44,671 nt of DNA from CBDCYS01 sp965226245 (GTDB taxonomy: Bacteria; Acidobacteriota; Terriglobia; Bryobacterales; UBA6623). The DNA is taken from assembly GCA_965226245.1 (NCBI GenBank), contig CBDDCL010000010.1, positions 1 to 44,671 of the forward strand. The letters run 5' to 3'. Shown here piece after piece: positions 42,767 to 44,671 of the stretch. Below the pieces are notes generated by a model. The model had not been told where the DNA came from and ran no database searches. It saw only the letters and a program-made list of their open reading frames with translations. The translations under genes and the position numbers were made by a program. Each line of letters starts with the position of its first letter. Position 1 is the first letter of the stretch.

Positions 42767-43177
42767 GGCGTTGGTGCATGAATAGGTGTAAGCGAGCACG
42801 CTAGCGGCGGGGGTGGGGTCCAGTCCATCATAGAGATCGGGGGGGTAACGTCGTGGTCGCAGCGAAGTCGAGCCGAGTCAACCGCCAGTACAAGAAGAAG
42901 TACAGAATCCGGAACTGGAGGGAGTACGAGCGTGGCCTCAGGAGCCGCGGCGACGTCACGATCTGGCTGAGCGAGGATGCAATTGCCGCGTGGGTACCAC
43001 CGAAGAACGGTCTTCGCGGAGGCCAGCGGCGGTACTCGAACCTCGCGGTCCGGACCGCGTTGACCCTGCGGGTCGTCTTCAGCCTGCCGCTCCGCCAGAC
43101 CGAGGGGTTCCTGGACTCGCTGCTCCGCTTGATGGGCCTCAACCTCAAGGCCCCGGACCACACCACACTCTCGCGCC
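42767..43177 (+). mobile_element. 5' part of an IS5-family element, cut by IS6
   Basis: Begins GGCGTTGGTGCATGAATAG and reads the IS5 transposase from 42853 to T-L-S-R-R (43175), where the IS6 end starts. Nearly identical to 29794 onward. The 3' part is not seen past 44004. Confidence 0.9.
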
Positions 43178-44004
43178 GGTTCTGGTGCAGACAACCAACG
43201 GAGATTGGCGATAATGAGATATGGCGCATCGCAAAACGGAACGGAATCCTCTATTTGCCGGTCGTTGGTTCGAAGACGACATCATTCTCCTCTGCCGTCG
43301 CTGGTATTTTCGCTTCAAACTGAGTTACCGAGACCTGGTCGAGATTTTAGGTGAGCGGGGTTTACCGATTTCGCACACCACAATCTTGCGGTGGGTCGTT
43401 CGCTATGCCTAAACCTGCGAAAGGCGTTGGAGCCGATTCGAACGGCCGGTGGGTGGGAGTTGGCGGGTTGATGAAACGTTTATCAAGGTGCGGGGCCAGT
43501 GGATGTACCTGTATCGAGCCGTGGACGGACAGGGCAACACTGTGGAGTTCTTTTTCAGTCGGGCACGTGGCATCGCAGCGGCGAAGGCCTTCTTTCGCAA
43601 GGCACTGAAGCATCATCGGGAGCCACACAGCATCACTCTGGATGGCCACCGGCCGAGCCATAGCGCCCTGCGGCACATGGGAATGAACGGGGGTTCAACT
43701 TCCGGGGGCGGAACCCGGTGAAGATTCGTTGCTGTCAATACCTGAACAACGTTGTGGAGCAGGACCACCGCCGGGTGAAAGGGCGATTGCGCTCGATGTT
43801 GGGATTCAAGACGTTCTACAATGCGCGACGTGTCATTATCGGCATCGAGCTGGCGCAGAAGATTCACAAACGCCAGTTCGCAATTCCGATCACAGGGCAG
43901 TCGAATCCCGCGGTGATCTGGCGTCACGTCATGGCAGCATAGGCCGCATCGCCAGGGCGCACTCCTGGTCTTATCGCTCCGACAATCCTATCTGCACCAG
44001 AACC
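43178..44004 (+). mobile_element. IS6-family element (copy 3), degenerate
   Basis: 827 bp with 14-bp inverted ends GGTTCTGGTGCAGA (43178-43191; inverted 43991-44004). Inserted in the IS5 fragment. Different from copy 1 in ends and protein. Confidence 0.85.
43221..43942 (+). pseudogene. IS6-family transposase with two frameshifts
   Basis: Three frames read in turn: L-S-Y-R-D-L-V-E-I-L-G-E-R-G (HTH, to 43412), W-R-V-D-E-T-F-I-K-V (first Asp) with I-T-L-D-G-H (second Asp, to about 43690), and N-N-V-V-E-Q-D-H-R-R-V-K (Glu, to 43942). All catalytic residues are encoded, but frames break near 43410 and 43695, so no full protein is made. Confidence 0.9.
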
Positions 44005-44065
44005 CCGCTGAGAAACGCCGAAAGGAAGTCGAGGCAGATCCATCTAGACGGAGGAGAATACGACA

Positions 44066-44656
44066 ATGAGCGTCCGCGATAACCTCAGGAAATCCTTGCC
44101 TAGCGATCCGGATTTTCGTCATACGTATGCCGACGAGATTCTGACACTATTCGTGTGTTCGCAGATTAAGGTTCTCCGTGAACAACGCGGGATGAGCCAA
44201 TCAGCGCTCGCTGAAGCTCTAGGTACGACCCAAAGCACAGTCTCCAGATTCGAGAGCACCGACTACGCAGCCTGGAGCGTCGATACTCTCCGTAGAATTG
44301 CAAGGGCATTGGACGTTCGCCTGAGGGTCACGTTTGAGGGGTTCGGTTCTCTCTGGCGCGATGTTGGCGGTATTACCAAAGAAGGATTAGAACGCCCGAA
44401 GATTGAGGAAGACCTTGAATTCAGTGCGTTCGCCGCTGAAGTAGAAGGATCGTCATCTGAAGGCCTATCGGAAAATGATTGGCCCGAATTAATCGAAGAC
44501 CCGTTCCAGGAGAGCGCTATTCGCTCCACGAGGAATATTATTGTGAACGAGGTTTTTATTTCCCGCGACTCTGTAGGCAACCCAATTGGAGGTTCGGCAG
44601 TACCTCCGAACTGGGAATCGCCAGTTGCGCATGGAGCACTAGCATATGTCAGATAA
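44066..44656 (+). CDS. XRE-family transcriptional regulator
   Basis: 196 aa, ATG 44066 with GGAGGAGA upstream. HTH at about 33-65: L-R-E-Q-R-G-M-S-Q-S-A-L-A-E-A-L-G, T-T-Q-S-T-V-S-R-F-E, and A-L-D-V-R-L-R-V-T-F. The acidic C-terminal half is unassigned. The frame ends TAA at 44656, overlapping the next start (ATG 44646) by 11 bases, so the next gene is coupled to it. Confidence 0.85.
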   Translation: MSVRDNLRKSLPSDPDFRHTYADEILTLFVCSQIKVLREQRGMSQSALAEALGTTQSTVSRFESTDYAAWSVDTLRRIARALDVRLRVTFEGFGSLWRDVGGITKEGLERPKIEEDLEFSAFAAEVEGSSSEGLSENDWPELIEDPFQESAIRSTRNIIVNEVFISRDSVGNPIGGSAVPPNWESPVAHGALAYVR

Positions 44657-44671
44657 CGATATTCGTTTTTT
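44646..44671 (+). CDS. Start of a gene cut by the window end
   Basis: ATG 44646, M-S-D-N-D-I-R-F and two more bases (end in six T residues). Directly coupled to the XRE gene. With one more T it would read on into the frame at base 1 (R-A-E-A-A-K-E-E-A), see findings. Confidence 0.5.

Overview
The window reads as a mosaic, IS-riddled multi-replicon plasmid (or a plasmid-derived island) from a proteobacterium. The tRNA-Arg gene encodes its own CCA end, and the IS families, RepA_C-type replication initiators, type I-E CRISPR relic and EcoEI-like type I R-M system all suit a gamma- or related proteobacterium; the genus cannot be read from the sequence. Two complete rep/par modules of different type are present (replicon A about 9.4-12.0 kb; replicon B about 26.6-28.7 kb), plus a decayed third origin at 2.05-2.5 kb that matches replicon A in its origin elements. 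The gene starting at the last bases (M-S-D-N-D-I-R-F) and the headless frame at base 1 would form one sensible protein if a single T is missing from the T run at the end, so the window may be a circular plasmid linearised inside one gene.

Layout. 0-1.3 kb: DUF3467-like end and a solitary MerB-like organomercurial lyase. 2-4.1 kb: origin remnant, HEPN-domain gene with a poly-G frameshift, mobilisation-protein tail, terminase-small-subunit-like gene, integrase fragment. 4.5-9.3 kb: BrnT/BrnA, IS6-family element, HigB/HigA, CRISPR-repeat-like hairpin, large inverted repeats, Sel1-repeat pseudogene, mobilisation fragment. 9.4-12.5 kb: replicon A (iterons, DnaA box, RepA, ParA, RHH partner). 12.5-19.9 kb: two inverted 1256-bp IS3-family copies enclosing katG, tRNA-Arg, three small regulators and a membrane protein. 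20-26.6 kb: Na+/alanine symporter, VapBC, PIN-domain protein, TbpB-like lipoprotein and two copies of a 212-bp MITE-like repeat. 26.6-28.7 kb: replicon B. 28.9-36 kb: IS256 remnant, deleted and full IS5-family copies, an intact tyrosine recombinase with a strong leaderless promoter, and a pair of facing membrane proteins, one with Ltp superinfection-exclusion repeats. 35.5-41.6 kb: defence block with a NucS-like nuclease and an hsdM-hsdS-small Cys-rich ORF-hsdR operon; the third MITE-like copy cuts the 3' ends of both the nuclease and hsdR. 42-44 kb: cas2 tail with two type I-E repeats and one spacer, nested IS debris, and an XRE regulator.

Together the genes are maintenance and defence cargo: replication and partition, at least three toxin-antitoxin pairs, restriction-modification, probable phage exclusion, and stress functions (KatG, MerB). 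Many genes carry single-base frameshifts (HEPN, coiled-coil gene, parA end, hsdS, hsdR, IS6 transposase). These are either real decay or uncorrected long-read indels; read-level checking would decide which.
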